This document shows, one piece after another, positions 25,936-34,901 of a stretch of DNA of 64,000 nucleotides. Where the stretch lies: the NCBI RefSeq assembly GCF_008808095.1, contig NZ_CP023396.1, positions 2,931,501 through 2,995,500 of the forward strand. Reading direction: 5' to 3'. This DNA is from Pseudoalteromonas ruthenica. GTDB taxonomy: Bacteria; Pseudomonadota; Gammaproteobacteria; Enterobacterales; Alteromonadaceae. The notes beneath the pieces were generated by a model. The model was not told where the DNA came from and did no database searches. It saw only the letters and a program-made list of their open reading frames with translations. Positions within the stretch are counted from its first letter, which is position 1; each line of letters begins with the position of its first letter. Position numbers and translations under genes: made by a program.

Positions 25936-26568
25936 TTAAGCTGTCAGCACGAAGCAGTCCAAGTAACCTGGCTTGCTATCATCAATTTTATTCATCGGCG
26001 TGGCGTTGTGCCAAACTTGGCGATCGTCAATCAGCGCAAACATGCCGTCTTTGATCTCCATTTTAAAGCACGGTTTCGCTTCTTTATGCTCATACACCAG
26101 CAGCTCTCCGCCTTCTAGGTTTTCGTGCGATACGCCACATACACAGACATGGTCAAAGCCGTCTTGATGCACGCCTTCAGGTGCCGGCGGCGTGTCACTT
26201 TCAATTGCCAACATGCGGAACTGATGAATTTCAATATCACGGTCATCACTGATGCCGGTCATGGTGCGAAACTCTTCCACAATGCGCTTCATGCCTGCAC
26301 TGGCCAACAGCGACTGTTCTAGATTCTCGTAGGTACGCTCAATATTGCCTTGGAAGTTATTGATGGAGTCATCCTGAACAAAGGCTTTAGTCGGCTGTAG
26401 CGTAAGCTCGCCTTGCTGCATTTTAACCACTGAGTAGCGACGCTTACGAAATGCACCATCGGCATACGGGTTGTCGGGAAGATTATCAAACGAAGGCTTT
26501 ACTGCGTCGATATGAGCTTGGTCGATAAAACGAAGCTGGAGAAGGTTCTGATTATTTAACGTTGTCAT
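25936..26568 (-). CDS. 2OG-Fe(II) dioxygenase of the BsmA / isoleucine-dioxygenase family
   Basis: A 210-residue oxygenase resembling the 2OG-Fe dioxygenase family (PF10014) that includes L-isoleucine 4-hydroxylase and BsmA-type amino acid hydroxylases. The iron triad is H134-x-D136 (GVHQDGFD) and H187 (QVWHNATP). The VCVCGVSHENLEGGELLVYE segment is typical. Known members hydroxylate free aliphatic or sulfur amino acids. The gene immediately precedes the PLP enzyme gene, which suggests that the two act on the same amino acid or its product; this is inference. Its promoter region contains a long inverted repeat at 26648-26682. Confidence 0.78.
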   Translation of the reverse strand: MTTLNNQNLLQLRFIDQAHIDAVKPSFDNLPDNPYADGAFRKRRYSVVKMQQGELTLQPTKAFVQDDSINNFQGNIERTYENLEQSLLASAGMKRIVEEFRTMTGISDDRDIEIHQFRMLAIESDTPPAPEGVHQDGFDHVCVCGVSHENLEGGELLVYEHKEAKPCFKMEIKDGMFALIDDRQVWHNATPMNKIDDSKPGYLDCFVLTA

Positions 26569-26647
26569 AAAGATCCTGCCTTTTATGCAAATTTGCGGGG
26601 ATCTTAAGCTATTTTCGGTGGTGGTTTGATTTTATTTACCCAGTTAG

Positions 26648-26682
26648 TTTATGTGTTTTTGCATCAAAAATGCACACATAAA
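26648..26682. promoter_or_regulatory. Inverted repeat upstream of the dioxygenase operon
   Basis: Nine-base arms TTTATGTGT (26648-26656) and ACACATAAA (26674-26682) enclose a smaller GCAT/ATGC pair (26661-26664 and 26670-26673). It lies about 80-115 bases before the dioxygenase start and is not followed by a T run that would make it a terminator. It is a candidate operator; no regulator gene is adjacent. Confidence 0.45.
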
Positions 26683-26756
26683 AATATAACAGTTAAATAA
26701 TCTAACATTTTTATAAAGTGAAAAAATAAACACCTAATCAACTTTGTTTTGAGCAT

Positions 26757-26784
26757 AAAAAAGCCCACTTGCGTGGGCTTTTTT
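26757..26784 (-). terminator. Terminator of acnB
   Basis: Stem AAGCCCAC/GTGGGCTT (26761-26768 and 26773-26780) with loop TTGC and A/T runs on both flanks, 14 bases after the acnB stop on the minus strand. Confidence 0.88.
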
Positions 26785-26797
26785 ATTTAACGCTGCA

Positions 26798-29395
26798 TTA
26801 CACCGCTTGCTGGATGATGACCTCATCCGCTTTTTTGGTGTACTGAGGCATTTTATGGAAGTTCAAGTAGCGATACGTATCAGCCGCCGTCGCATTGATC
26901 TTCTCGGCATACTCTTGGTATTCCTGAGGCGTAGGTAGCTTACCCAAAATCGCCGCTACCGCTGCAAGCTCAGCAGAAGCCAAGAATACATTAGCACCAG
27001 TACCTAAACGGTTCGGGAAGTTACGCGTTGAGGTAGACACCACAGTCGCTTTATCAGCAACACGTGCTTGGTTACCCATACACAATGAACACCCTGGTGT
27101 TTCAATACGAGCGCCGACACGGCCAAAGATACCGTAGTAACCTTCGTCTGTTAGCTGGTCACGGTCCATTTTCGTTGGTGGCGCAACCCAAAGTTGAGTT
27201 GGCAAACGACCGCCGTAGTTATCAAGAAGCTTACCAGCGGCACGGAAGTGACCGATGTTAGTCATACATGAGCCGATGAATACTTCGTCGATTTTCTCAC
27301 CGGTTACGTCAGAGAGTAAACGCGCATCATCTGGATCGTTTGGCGCACACAGGATTGGCTCTTTGATCTCTGCAAGATCAATTTCAATCACGTGCTTATA
27401 GTCTGCATCTTTGTCCGCTTCCATTAGCTCTGGGTTGGCAAGCCACTCTTCCATCGCTTTAATACGACGCTCGATAGTACGTACATCGCCGTAACCTTCA
27501 GAGATCATCCACTTCAACATGACAATGTTTGACTCTAGGTATTCAGCGATTGATTCACGGCTAAGCTTCACGGTACAACCAGCGGCACTGCGCTCCGCTG
27601 ATGCATCAGAGAGCTCGAATGCTTGCTCAACAGTAAGGTGCTCAACACCTTCAATTTCAAGAATGCGGCCAGAGAATTCGTTGATCTTACCTTTCTTCTC
27701 AACGGTAAGCAGACCCTCTTTGATGCCGTAATAAGGAATAGCATGGACGAGGTCACGTAGCGTGATACCTGGCTGCATTTCACCTTTAAAGCGCACCAAT
27801 ACAGACTCAGGCATATCCAGTGGCATAACCCCAGTCGCCGCTGCAAACGCAACCGCACCAGAACCCGCTGGGAATGAAATACCCAGAGGGAAACGGGTGT
27901 GTGAGTCACCACCCGTACCGACTGTATCTGGAAGTAGCATACGGTTTAGCCAAGAGTGAATAACACCATCGCCTGGGCGCAGTGATACACCGCCACGGTT
28001 CATGATGAAATCAGGCAGCGTGTGGTGCGTTTTCACATCGATTGGTTTCGGGTAGGCTGAAGTGTGGCAGAAAGACTGCATGGTTAAATCAGCAGAGAAA
28101 CCAAGGCAAGCTAAGTCTTTAAGCTCATCACGCGTCATAGGACCGGTGGTGTCTTGTGAACCCACGGTAGTCATCTTCGGCTCGCAGTATTGGCCTGGGC
28201 GAACACCTGGCATGTTACAAGCGCGACCAACCATCTTCTGCGCTAGGGTAAAGCCCTTACCTGAGTCGGTGATGATCTTCGGCTTACGGAAAATATCTTC
28301 CGGTTCCATACCCAATGAGGCACGCGCTTTATCGGTAAGGCCACGACCAACAATCAGTGGAATACGACCGCCAGCACGCACTTCGTCAAGAATCACGTCT
28401 GATTTAAGTTCAAAAGTGCTGATCACGTCATCGGTGCCGTGACGCTTCACTACACCTTCATATGGGTAAATATCGATTTGATCGCCCATATTCATGTCAT
28501 CAACATTTAACTCGATTGGTAGCGCGCCCGAATCTTCCATGGTGTTGAAGAAAATAGGGGCAATTTTACCGCCAAGACAAACACCACCAACACGCTTATT
28601 CGGTACGTGAGGAATGTCTTCACCCATAAACCAAAGTACTGAGTTAGTCGCTGATTTACGTGAAGAACCAGTACCTACAACATCACCTACATAGGCAAGT
28701 GGTAAGCCTTTTGTTTTTAGCTCTTCTAGCTGTGAAATAGGACCTACTTCACCGTTTTTATCAGGGTTAATGCCATCACGCTCATTTTTCAGCATTGCCA
28801 AAGCATGCAATGGAATATCAGGACGTGACCACGCATCAGGAGCTGGAGAAAGGTCATCGGTGTTAGTCTCACCGGTTACCTTGAACACGGTAACAGAGAT
28901 TTTCTCTGGTACTGCTGGCTTTTTCTCAAACCACTCAGCATTTGCCCATGACTCGATAACTTGCTGCGCGTACTTATTACCTGCTTTAGCTTTTTCTTCC
29001 ACGTCATAAAACGCGTCGAACATAAGTAAAGTGTGTGACAAGCCCTTTACGGCAATCGGTGCTAAAGCGTCGTCATCAAGAAGGTCTACCATTGGCGCAA
29101 TATTGTAACCGCCAAGCATAGTACCTAGTAGCTCTGCTGCTTTTTCTTTATCAATAAGTGGCGTTTGCGTTTCGCCTTTAGCAACTGCAGCAAGGAAACC
29201 TGCTTTTACGTAAGCCGCGTCATCCACACCAGGTGGTACACGGTTTACAAGTAAGTCTAAAATGAATTCTTCTTCACCGGCTGGTGGGTTCTTAATAAGT
29301 TCGATTAAGTCAGCTGTTTGCTGAGCATCTAGTGGTGCAGGCACAATACCTTGGGCTGCACGCTCTTCAACATGTTTACGATATTCTTGAAGCAC
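26798..29395 (-). CDS. acnB: Bifunctional aconitate hydratase 2 / 2-methylisocitrate dehydratase AcnB
   Basis: An 865-residue AcnB, the main TCA-cycle aconitase (citrate to isocitrate), also active on 2-methylisocitrate. The HEAT-like N-terminal domain ([19 protein letters not shown]) precedes the swivel domain, as is specific for AcnB. The [4Fe-4S] cysteines are in [10 protein letters not shown] and GCSLCMGNQ. Length equals that of E. coli AcnB. The start is a GTG at 29395 with AGAGGG seven bases upstream. It is monocistronic, with its own terminator, and the 215 bases upstream are AT-rich with no gene. Confidence 0.97.
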   Translation of the reverse strand: MLQEYRKHVEERAAQGIVPAPLDAQQTADLIELIKNPPAGEEEFILDLLVNRVPPGVDDAAYVKAGFLAAVAKGETQTPLIDKEKAAELLGTMLGGYNIAPMVDLLDDDALAPIAVKGLSHTLLMFDAFYDVEEKAKAGNKYAQQVIESWANAEWFEKKPAVPEKISVTVFKVTGETNTDDLSPAPDAWSRPDIPLHALAMLKNERDGINPDKNGEVGPISQLEELKTKGLPLAYVGDVVGTGSSRKSATNSVLWFMGEDIPHVPNKRVGGVCLGGKIAPIFFNTMEDSGALPIELNVDDMNMGDQIDIYPYEGVVKRHGTDDVISTFELKSDVILDEVRAGGRIPLIVGRGLTDKARASLGMEPEDIFRKPKIITDSGKGFTLAQKMVGRACNMPGVRPGQYCEPKMTTVGSQDTTGPMTRDELKDLACLGFSADLTMQSFCHTSAYPKPIDVKTHHTLPDFIMNRGGVSLRPGDGVIHSWLNRMLLPDTVGTGGDSHTRFPLGISFPAGSGAVAFAAATGVMPLDMPESVLVRFKGEMQPGITLRDLVHAIPYYGIKEGLLTVEKKGKINEFSGRILEIEGVEHLTVEQAFELSDASAERSAAGCTVKLSRESIAEYLESNIVMLKWMISEGYGDVRTIERRIKAMEEWLANPELMEADKDADYKHVIEIDLAEIKEPILCAPNDPDDARLLSDVTGEKIDEVFIGSCMTNIGHFRAAGKLLDNYGGRLPTQLWVAPPTKMDRDQLTDEGYYGIFGRVGARIETPGCSLCMGNQARVADKATVVSTSTRNFPNRLGTGANVFLASAELAAVAAILGKLPTPQEYQEYAEKINATAADTYRYLNFHKMPQYTKKADEVIIQQAV

Positions 29396-29610
29396 AATTT
29401 TGCCCTCTTGGTGACGTGAAAACAGCGCGTATCGCCAAAGCGCTTACGTGCTATTTATAAAATTTTGACACGAATACAATTATAAAGGCTTTAAAGATAG
29501 AAGAAAATTGCTGCCATTGCCCAGTAAGGAAATAGTCACTATAAATTTGATGAATATCAATTAAGAGAAGATATAAAGTGGTGAATGTTGAGTAATAATT
29601 ATTTGCAACA

Positions 29611-29639
29611 AAAAAGCCCAGCATCGCGCTGGGCTTTTT
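29611..29639 (-). terminator. Terminator of the ompA-like gene
   Basis: A 12-base stem AAAAAGCCCAGC/GCTGGGCTTTTT (29611-29622 and 29628-29639) with loop ATCGC, 13 bases after the stop codon of the OmpA-family gene. Confidence 0.88.
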
Positions 29640-29652
29640 CATCAGATGATAC

Positions 29653-30714
29653 TTAGTTGCGATTTACTTTTACGCGTTCAGTTACAGAGATATGTGCTTC
29701 AACGCGACGGTTTTGCGCATGTGCTTGTGCAGTATTTGCATCGTTTAACAAGCGCTCCTCACCGAAGCCCACCGTATTGATGCGCGACTCGGCAATGCCG
29801 TCGTCGATAAGCTGGTTCGCTACGTGATCGGCACGCTTTTTAGAGAGCGTTTTGTTGTAAGCGGCATCACCCACTGCAGAGGCGTGACCTTCCAATAGCA
29901 CTGTGGTTTTTGGATACTCTTTCATAAAGTCAGCCACTTCTTGAATATCATCAAAGTAACGCTGGTTTACGTCTGAGTTATCATGCGGGAAGCGCACTAA
30001 CAAGCTCACTTTATCGCCTTTTTCCATGTAACGAGTACAGCCGTTCTCATCCACCGCATCGGTCATAGGTGTATTTGCGCAATTATCTCGCGCATCAATA
30101 ACACCATCTTTATCGCTGTCTTTCGGCTCTTCTTTCACTACTGGAGCAACAACAGGCTCTGGCGCCGGCTCTACTTTTTTCGGCTGCGGCTTATCACCAA
30201 AGTGATAGCTAAGACCAAGTTTAAGGCCGAAATCTGAGTGGTTTTGGTTCAAGCCTTCGTAGTAATTTGCTTCACCATAGGCAGCCCAGTTATAAGTTAG
30301 GTGATGGCGAAAACCCACACCTAAATTTGCCGCATTGAAGTCGTTATAAACATCAAACTTCTTAGCACCCAACACACCATAAACGGTATCGTTAAAGTGG
30401 TATAGTACGTCCGCACCATAACGCTCGCCGGTTTTGTGATTGTCGGTATTTTCAATATCAAGCTCGAGTGCAGCGAACTCTAAGCGTGCAGTCCAATATT
30501 CGTTAAAGCGATAACCCACTTCAACACCTGAGCCAAAAGATTCGCCAATTTCAGTGCCTACAGGCGCACCATCGATGCGGTCCCAATCGGCCCAGAAATA
30601 ATCCCCAAAAACACCAATATGGAGGCCTTCTTGCGGGTTTGTTTGTTCGTCAGCCATAACGCCTTGAGTTGCGAAAGCCAGTACAATAGCTGCAGAGAGT
30701 GATTTGATTTTCAT
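29653..30714 (-). CDS. OmpA-family outer membrane protein
   Basis: A 353-residue outer membrane protein. The signal peptide MKIKSLSAAIVLAFATQGVMA is followed by an eight-stranded barrel (about residues 25-170, strands such as GLHIGVFGDYFWADWDRI). A Pro/Glu-rich hinge and calcium-binding-type repeats (DSDKDGVIDARDNCANTP) come next, then a C-terminal OmpA domain that binds peptidoglycan (TVLLEGHASAVGDAAYN, RADHVANQLI, NRRVEAHI). I use the ATG at 30714, where GGATGG sits correctly and the signal peptide starts MKIK; a second ATG lies three codons upstream. It anchors the outer membrane to the wall. Confidence 0.88.
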   Translation of the reverse strand: MKIKSLSAAIVLAFATQGVMADEQTNPQEGLHIGVFGDYFWADWDRIDGAPVGTEIGESFGSGVEVGYRFNEYWTARLEFAALELDIENTDNHKTGERYGADVLYHFNDTVYGVLGAKKFDVYNDFNAANLGVGFRHHLTYNWAAYGEANYYEGLNQNHSDFGLKLGLSYHFGDKPQPKKVEPAPEPVVAPVVKEEPKDSDKDGVIDARDNCANTPMTDAVDENGCTRYMEKGDKVSLLVRFPHDNSDVNQRYFDDIQEVADFMKEYPKTTVLLEGHASAVGDAAYNKTLSKKRADHVANQLIDDGIAESRINTVGFGEERLLNDANTAQAHAQNRRVEAHISVTERVKVNRN

Positions 30715-31054
30715 TGTATCCATCCCATGTTAACGATTATCGAGCACGCGCTTAGCATTTGAGCGCCACACACCAGATTGAAAAAGCGGTTAATACTGCT
30801 TCATAAATCTGAGCTCGTTCGATTGTTATTGACTTTATTAGCTGGCATTTCTTGCTCTTATCGTAGCCACATGAATCAATGTGGTTTACGTCGTGGTCCA
30901 AGCCAACAGTTCATTTCCACACCCAAAGTGTAGACCGCAGTGAAGCAAAAACAAAAGCTTAGCCCCACTTTGTACTTTAAATTTAAACACAGGTTTGCTG
31001 AATAGCTGCTGAGCATCATATTAAAGTACTATGAACTGAATGTAACCAAGGCAT
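30715..31054. other. Gene-free upstream region of the ompA-like gene
   Basis: About 340 bases without a credible ORF. It holds a small hairpin CCACAT/ATGTGG (30867-30872 and 30879-30884, loop GAATCA). The length suggests a distal promoter or a long leader for the porin transcript, as is common for ompA genes, but I see no convincing -35/-10 pair. Confidence 0.4.
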
Positions 31055-31080
31055 TAAAAAAGCACCAAATGGTGCTTTTT
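31055..31080 (-). terminator. Terminator of the 383-residue orphan gene
   Basis: Stem AAAAAGCACC/GGTGCTTTTT (31057-31066 and 31071-31080) with loop AAAT, six bases after the stop codon on the minus strand. Confidence 0.85.
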
Positions 31081-31085
31081 GTTTA

Positions 31086-32237
31086 TTACTCGCTGTCATC
31101 GCTGGGGGTCGATGGTGAGTCTTTTAACAGCTGCTCCAGCTGCGAGAACATCGCTTTGCTGTAATCAATAAACTCCTGCACTTTCTCTTGCTCTTTATCT
31201 TGATTGAGCCAAAGCATCAACCCCGATAACTCATTTTGCAGCCCTAAGTCACCCGCTTGCTTGTATGCCTCTTTCAGCGACTCATTGAAAGGTTGCAGCT
31301 CTTTGGCAACTTCCTTACCTGGAGCCGTGCGCTCATACTCTCTTATTGCAGCGCGAGTTTTAGTTTGTGTCAGATCCATAGAGAAGGCGACTAGCTCTGG
31401 GTTATCTAGCTGCAACTCACTGGCTTTATTGAACGCCTCATCATATTGGCCGCTAAAGAAGTCTTCACTTACGCCTTGCAGTTGTGCCATGAAATCATTT
31501 ACAGCTTGCTGCTCATCTTCATTTAATTCGCCATTAACCGATAACGTGAAGTTTAATTCCTGCTTCTCAAACTGTTCAGATGCATAGCCAGCCCCTTGCT
31601 TTTCGCCGGGGGCAAATAAACTGGCTGCCGCACCAGCTTGGTAGTTTTGCGCTAAACTAACGACCACTTCATCGCCTTCAGCGGTAGTAAAACGATACTC
31701 GGCATTATTTTGTAGCTGCATATACTGAGCTTGGCTTACCGCTACGCCATTACCAATACTTTGCTCACCAAAAAGCGATTGCTCAAACTCATTGAGCCCT
31801 TCCTCAATACCTTTTTGTGACTGCTCAATGCCGGTTTTAATTTCGTCGTTGAGTAGCCCAGCATCTTCAAGCTCACCGTAGGCATCATCAATACCTGTTT
31901 GCACGCCTTCGCGCGCTTGCGCCAGCATTTCTTGTAACTTGTCGTCATTGGCGCCATCGGCTTTCGCTTTTTTCACCGCACCAGTGACAAACTGCAGCAC
32001 ATTTTTCACTACCTCTTCGAAGTCAAATAACGGCTTGCTTTGCTGTTTTGGTTGTTCGAGACCTAACGCTTGCGCCAATTTGTCATTCAATACCTTGGCA
32101 CCCACTTGGCCATAACCCGATGAGTAACTATCAAACCTCGGAGAGTTAATCGCGGGCTGTGCCGGCGCATCGCCTTTATTTTTTAAACCAGAACGGTTGC
32201 TTTGGTTAAAGATATGATTTAAATCGCTAATTTTCAT
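31086..32237 (-). CDS. Uncharacterised acidic helical protein (possibly DUF5610)
   Basis: A 383-residue acidic protein, Gln/Glu-rich and with no signal peptide. The first 60 residues are polar and flexible (MKISDLNHIFNQSN). The following segment VGAKVLNDKLAQALGLEQPK and FEEVVKNVLQFVTGAVKKAK resembles what I remember of DUF5610, seen mostly in marine gammaproteobacteria, but I am not certain. A middle part has beta character (YRFTTAEGDEVVVSLAQNYQ), and the remainder is predicted helical. It is a single-gene unit with a good AGGAGG ribosome site and its own terminator. The function is unknown; abundance of Ser/Gln and lack of Cys fit a secreted or flagellum-related structural protein, but that is a guess. 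Confidence 0.65.
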   Translation of the reverse strand: MKISDLNHIFNQSNRSGLKNKGDAPAQPAINSPRFDSYSSGYGQVGAKVLNDKLAQALGLEQPKQQSKPLFDFEEVVKNVLQFVTGAVKKAKADGANDDKLQEMLAQAREGVQTGIDDAYGELEDAGLLNDEIKTGIEQSQKGIEEGLNEFEQSLFGEQSIGNGVAVSQAQYMQLQNNAEYRFTTAEGDEVVVSLAQNYQAGAAASLFAPGEKQGAGYASEQFEKQELNFTLSVNGELNEDEQQAVNDFMAQLQGVSEDFFSGQYDEAFNKASELQLDNPELVAFSMDLTQTKTRAAIREYERTAPGKEVAKELQPFNESLKEAYKQAGDLGLQNELSGLMLWLNQDKEQEKVQEFIDYSKAMFSQLEQLLKDSPSTPSDDSE

Positions 32238-32263
32238 GAGCTAAGGCCCTCCTCTGCAGTGGT

Positions 32264-32278
32264 TGCCAAGCCTTGGCA
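32264..32278. promoter_or_regulatory. 15-base perfect palindrome upstream of the orphan gene
   Basis: TGCCAAG-C-CTTGGCA, centred 34 bases before the start of the 383-residue gene. It overlaps no gene and has no T run, so it is a candidate operator. The regulator is unknown. Confidence 0.35.
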
Positions 32279-32360
32279 GCACACATTCATGAGTCAATTA
32301 ATATACTACTACCGCTGTTATCGGCAGCACGCACAGAAACTGTAGAAATTTTGTGCACTT

Positions 32361-32366
32361 TATAAT
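32361..32366 (+). promoter_or_regulatory. Possible -10 element of trmA
   Basis: A perfect TATAAT lies 66 bases before the trmA start codon. The -35 region at the right distance is poor, so only the -10 box is claimed. Confidence 0.35.
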
Positions 32367-32432
32367 GGCCGATACTGGACAAACCGTGGCAACTGCCTAC
32401 AATAGCGGCGCACTTAATAACGAGAGGTTTGC

Positions 32433-33530
32433 ATGCCAGTAATTGATATCGATACCAGCACCTATGACGCGCAGCTAACAGAAAAACAACAACGAATCAC
32501 GACACAGTTTTCGCGCTTTGGTGTGCAACAGCTTGAAGTGTTTGCTTCGCCGCCGAAGCATTACCGTCAACGTGCTGAGTTTAGAGTATGGCATGATCAG
32601 GACGAGCTCTACCACATTATGTTTGACCCTGTGAGCAAAGAGAAGATCCGCGTTGATCACTTTGACCCGGGTGCGCCGTTAATCAATGACCTTATGAGCG
32701 CGCTTATCAACGAGCTCAAAGATGATGAGTTGATGCGCCGTAAACTGTTTCAAATCGATTACCTCACGACGCTGAGCGGTGAGGCGTTGGTGAGCCTGCT
32801 TTACCACAAGCCACTCAACGAGCAATGGCTAGCTGGTGCCAAGGAATTACAAGCAAGATTACAACAACGCTTTAATGTTGAACTCATTGGCCGTGCTCGC
32901 AAACAAAAAGAAGTGTTAGGAAATGACTATGTTATCGAGCGCTTGCAGGTAAATGGCCAGCAGTACGTTTATCAGCAAGTAGAAAACAGCTTTACCCAAC
33001 CCAATGCCAAGGTGAACGAGCTAATGCTGGGCTGGGCTCAAGATGTGTGCGCCCCTTTGAATAATGATTTGCTCGAGCTTTATTGCGGTAATGGTAACTT
33101 CTCAGTCGCCTTAGCAGGATCTTTCAATCGTGTATTGGCCACAGAAATTTCGAAGTCATCGGTTAAATCGGCACAATACAATATCGCTGCTAATAAGGTG
33201 ACTAACCTCGATATTATTCGTATGAGTAGCGAGGAGTTTACCCAAGCTATGCGTCAAGAACGTAGCTTTAGCCGCTTAAAAGACATCGACTTACAAGAGT
33301 ATAACTGCCAGACCATCTTGGTTGATCCGCCGCGTGCAGGTATGGATGAGTTAACCTGTAAGTTGGTGAGTGAGTATGACAATATTGTCTACATCTCCTG
33401 TAACCCAGACACATTAGAGCGCGACTTAGATAGGCTAGCAAGTACTCATAAGGTAACGCGATTCGCGATTTTTGATCAGTTCCCTTACACCCATCATATT
33501 GAATCCGGTGTATTTCTCACTCGCAAGTAG
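32433..33530 (+). CDS. trmA: tRNA (uracil-5-)-methyltransferase TrmA
   Basis: A 365-residue SAM-dependent enzyme that makes 5-methyluridine at position 54 of tRNAs. The methyltransferase motif [15 protein letters not shown] binds SAM, the catalytic Cys lies in [13 protein letters not shown], and [12 protein letters not shown] is the DPPR motif typical of m5U54 methyltransferases. The C-terminal [18 protein letters not shown] is the TrmA signature. No TRAM or iron-sulfur domain is present, as expected for TrmA rather than RlmD. GAGAGG precedes the ATG. Length matches E. coli (366). Confidence 0.96.
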   Translation: MPVIDIDTSTYDAQLTEKQQRITTQFSRFGVQQLEVFASPPKHYRQRAEFRVWHDQDELYHIMFDPVSKEKIRVDHFDPGAPLINDLMSALINELKDDELMRRKLFQIDYLTTLSGEALVSLLYHKPLNEQWLAGAKELQARLQQRFNVELIGRARKQKEVLGNDYVIERLQVNGQQYVYQQVENSFTQPNAKVNELMLGWAQDVCAPLNNDLLELYCGNGNFSVALAGSFNRVLATEISKSSVKSAQYNIAANKVTNLDIIRMSSEEFTQAMRQERSFSRLKDIDLQEYNCQTILVDPPRAGMDELTCKLVSEYDNIVYISCNPDTLERDLDRLASTHKVTRFAIFDQFPYTHHIESGVFLTRK

Positions 33531-33549
33531 CTGACATTATTTGCAGAAT

Positions 33550-33581
33550 AAAAAAACCGCATCATTAAATGCGGTTTTTTT
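33550..33581. terminator. Bidirectional terminator between trmA and dsbA
   Basis: A 13-base perfect stem AAAAAAACCGCAT/ATGCGGTTTTTTT with loop CATTAA, lying between two converging genes with A and T runs on either side. Confidence 0.9.
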
Positions 33582-33595
33582 GTGTCTTTCTTAAC

Positions 33596-34228
33596 TTATT
33601 TTTTCGCAAGAAAGTTAATCAGTGCGGCAATATCTTCGGGGTCGGTAACACCTGACTCACGACCTAGTAGTAGGCGATATTTACCATTAACAATAAAGGT
33701 AGGAACACCGCGTAGGGCCCCTTTTTCTTTAAAGTATTCTTGATCGCGCTGCATCTTCGAGGCTTTGGTGCGAATAGCAAAGCCTTTGAATAGCTTGTCA
33801 AACTTGTCGCCATCTACGCCGTTGGCAACAAAAATATCTTTCACATCAGCGACTTCGTTAAACTTAGCGCGCTTAGTGTGGATATGACTGAACATGGCTG
33901 CAATCAACTTGTCTTTTTGCGGCAGCACTTCAGCAGTCGCGAGTGCTTGTGACAGCATATCTTGATTCTCGGTGCTGCGGCCGCCCATGAAGTTAACGTG
34001 GCTTTTCTTAAAATCAACATCTTTGCTGAGCTTAGGTTTTACATCCATAAGCAAGCCTTCATAGGCGTTACATGCGGGGCAATAGAAAGAGAAAAACTCT
34101 TTCACTTCCGGCTTACGACTAGCTCTGTCCGAAACCACTTCATAGTGCGTGCCTTCTTCAAACTGTGCCGCAATCGCACTGATGGGCAGCGCCAATGCCA
34201 TCATGGCTAAAGCAATGAACTTCTTCAT
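33596..34228 (-). CDS. dsbA: Thiol:disulfide interchange protein DsbA (CPAC active site)
   Basis: A 210-residue periplasmic oxidoreductase with signal peptide MKKFIALAMMALALPISAIA and thioredoxin fold. The active site is C50-P-A-C53 in FFSFYCPACNAY, and the cis-proline loop is in GVPTFIVNGKY. The usual DsbA dipeptide is PH; PA is less oxidising in thioredoxin-family enzymes in general, so redox properties probably differ from its neighbour. It follows the second dsbA gene by 12 bases on the same strand, so they are likely co-expressed. Confidence 0.88.
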   Translation of the reverse strand: MKKFIALAMMALALPISAIAAQFEEGTHYEVVSDRASRKPEVKEFFSFYCPACNAYEGLLMDVKPKLSKDVDFKKSHVNFMGGRSTENQDMLSQALATAEVLPQKDKLIAAMFSHIHTKRAKFNEVADVKDIFVANGVDGDKFDKLFKGFAIRTKASKMQRDQEYFKEKGALRGVPTFIVNGKYRLLLGRESGVTDPEDIAALINFLAKK

Positions 34229-34240
34229 CGAGTACTCCGA

Positions 34241-34861
34241 TTATTTTTCTAATAAATAGTTTACGAGCTCGTTTAGCTCTTGTTGCGATGCCACTTTATG
34301 CACATGCACTTTGTACTTATCGTTAACGATGAGTGTTGGCACACCGGTCAAAGCACCTAGCTTTGAGTAAGTTGTTTGGTCATCCACGGCTTCTTTCTCG
34401 CCATTTACAACAGGCTCGCTCGCAGCAAGCATAGCGAAACGTTGGGCATCAATGCCTTGCTCTGCGAGCAATGCTTCCACAGACTCTTGCGTTTGTAATG
34501 GCTCGCGTTGACGGTGAATGCTATCGAAAATCGCCTGCGCTACTTCGGCATCTTTACCTTCTTCTTTGGCAACGAGGTAAGCCCGAGTTAGGCGGTTTTG
34601 CGCATCTTTATCAATACGTAAGAAGTTTACATGGCTCTTAACTAAAGGCACGCCTTCAGGCAGTGACTCTTCAAGCGCCCCAACAATGGGCTCAAGCTTG
34701 AAGCAATGAGGGCAGTAGAAAGAGAAAAATTCGGTTACTTTATCAGCTTCAGACGCTTCAGCTTCAAGTACTTGATAGTGCTCGCCCGCTTTAAAGTCAG
34801 CTGCCCAAGCGGCAACAGGTAGGCAAAGTAGTAGTAGTGAATATTTTAAAGTTTTTATCAT
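34241..34861 (-). CDS. Thiol:disulfide interchange protein DsbA (CPHC active site)
   Basis: A 206-residue periplasmic disulfide oxidase with signal peptide MIKTLKYSLLLLCLPVAAWA. The active site C50-P-H-C53 (FFSFYCPHCFKLEP) is the classical DsbA tetrapeptide, and the cis-proline is in GVPTLIVNDKYKV. I take the ATG at 34861, which has GAG six bases upstream and begins the signal peptide; an open frame reaches 34891. It is the paralogue of the gene immediately downstream, about equal in length. The pair probably introduces disulfides into secreted proteins, pilins and secretion components. Confidence 0.88.
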   Translation of the reverse strand: MIKTLKYSLLLLCLPVAAWAADFKAGEHYQVLEAEASEADKVTEFFSFYCPHCFKLEPIVGALEESLPEGVPLVKSHVNFLRIDKDAQNRLTRAYLVAKEEGKDAEVAQAIFDSIHRQREPLQTQESVEALLAEQGIDAQRFAMLAASEPVVNGEKEAVDDQTTYSKLGALTGVPTLIVNDKYKVHVHKVASQQELNELVNYLLEK

Positions 34862-34901
34862 AGTCATCTCAATGTATACATTAAACATCAAAAGCAGGTG
34901 C

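Noticed and set aside
29451..29642. A 63-residue open frame on the minus strand after the ompA-like gene
   Set aside because: It starts within the terminator of that gene, has no ribosome site and looks like AT-rich chance coding.
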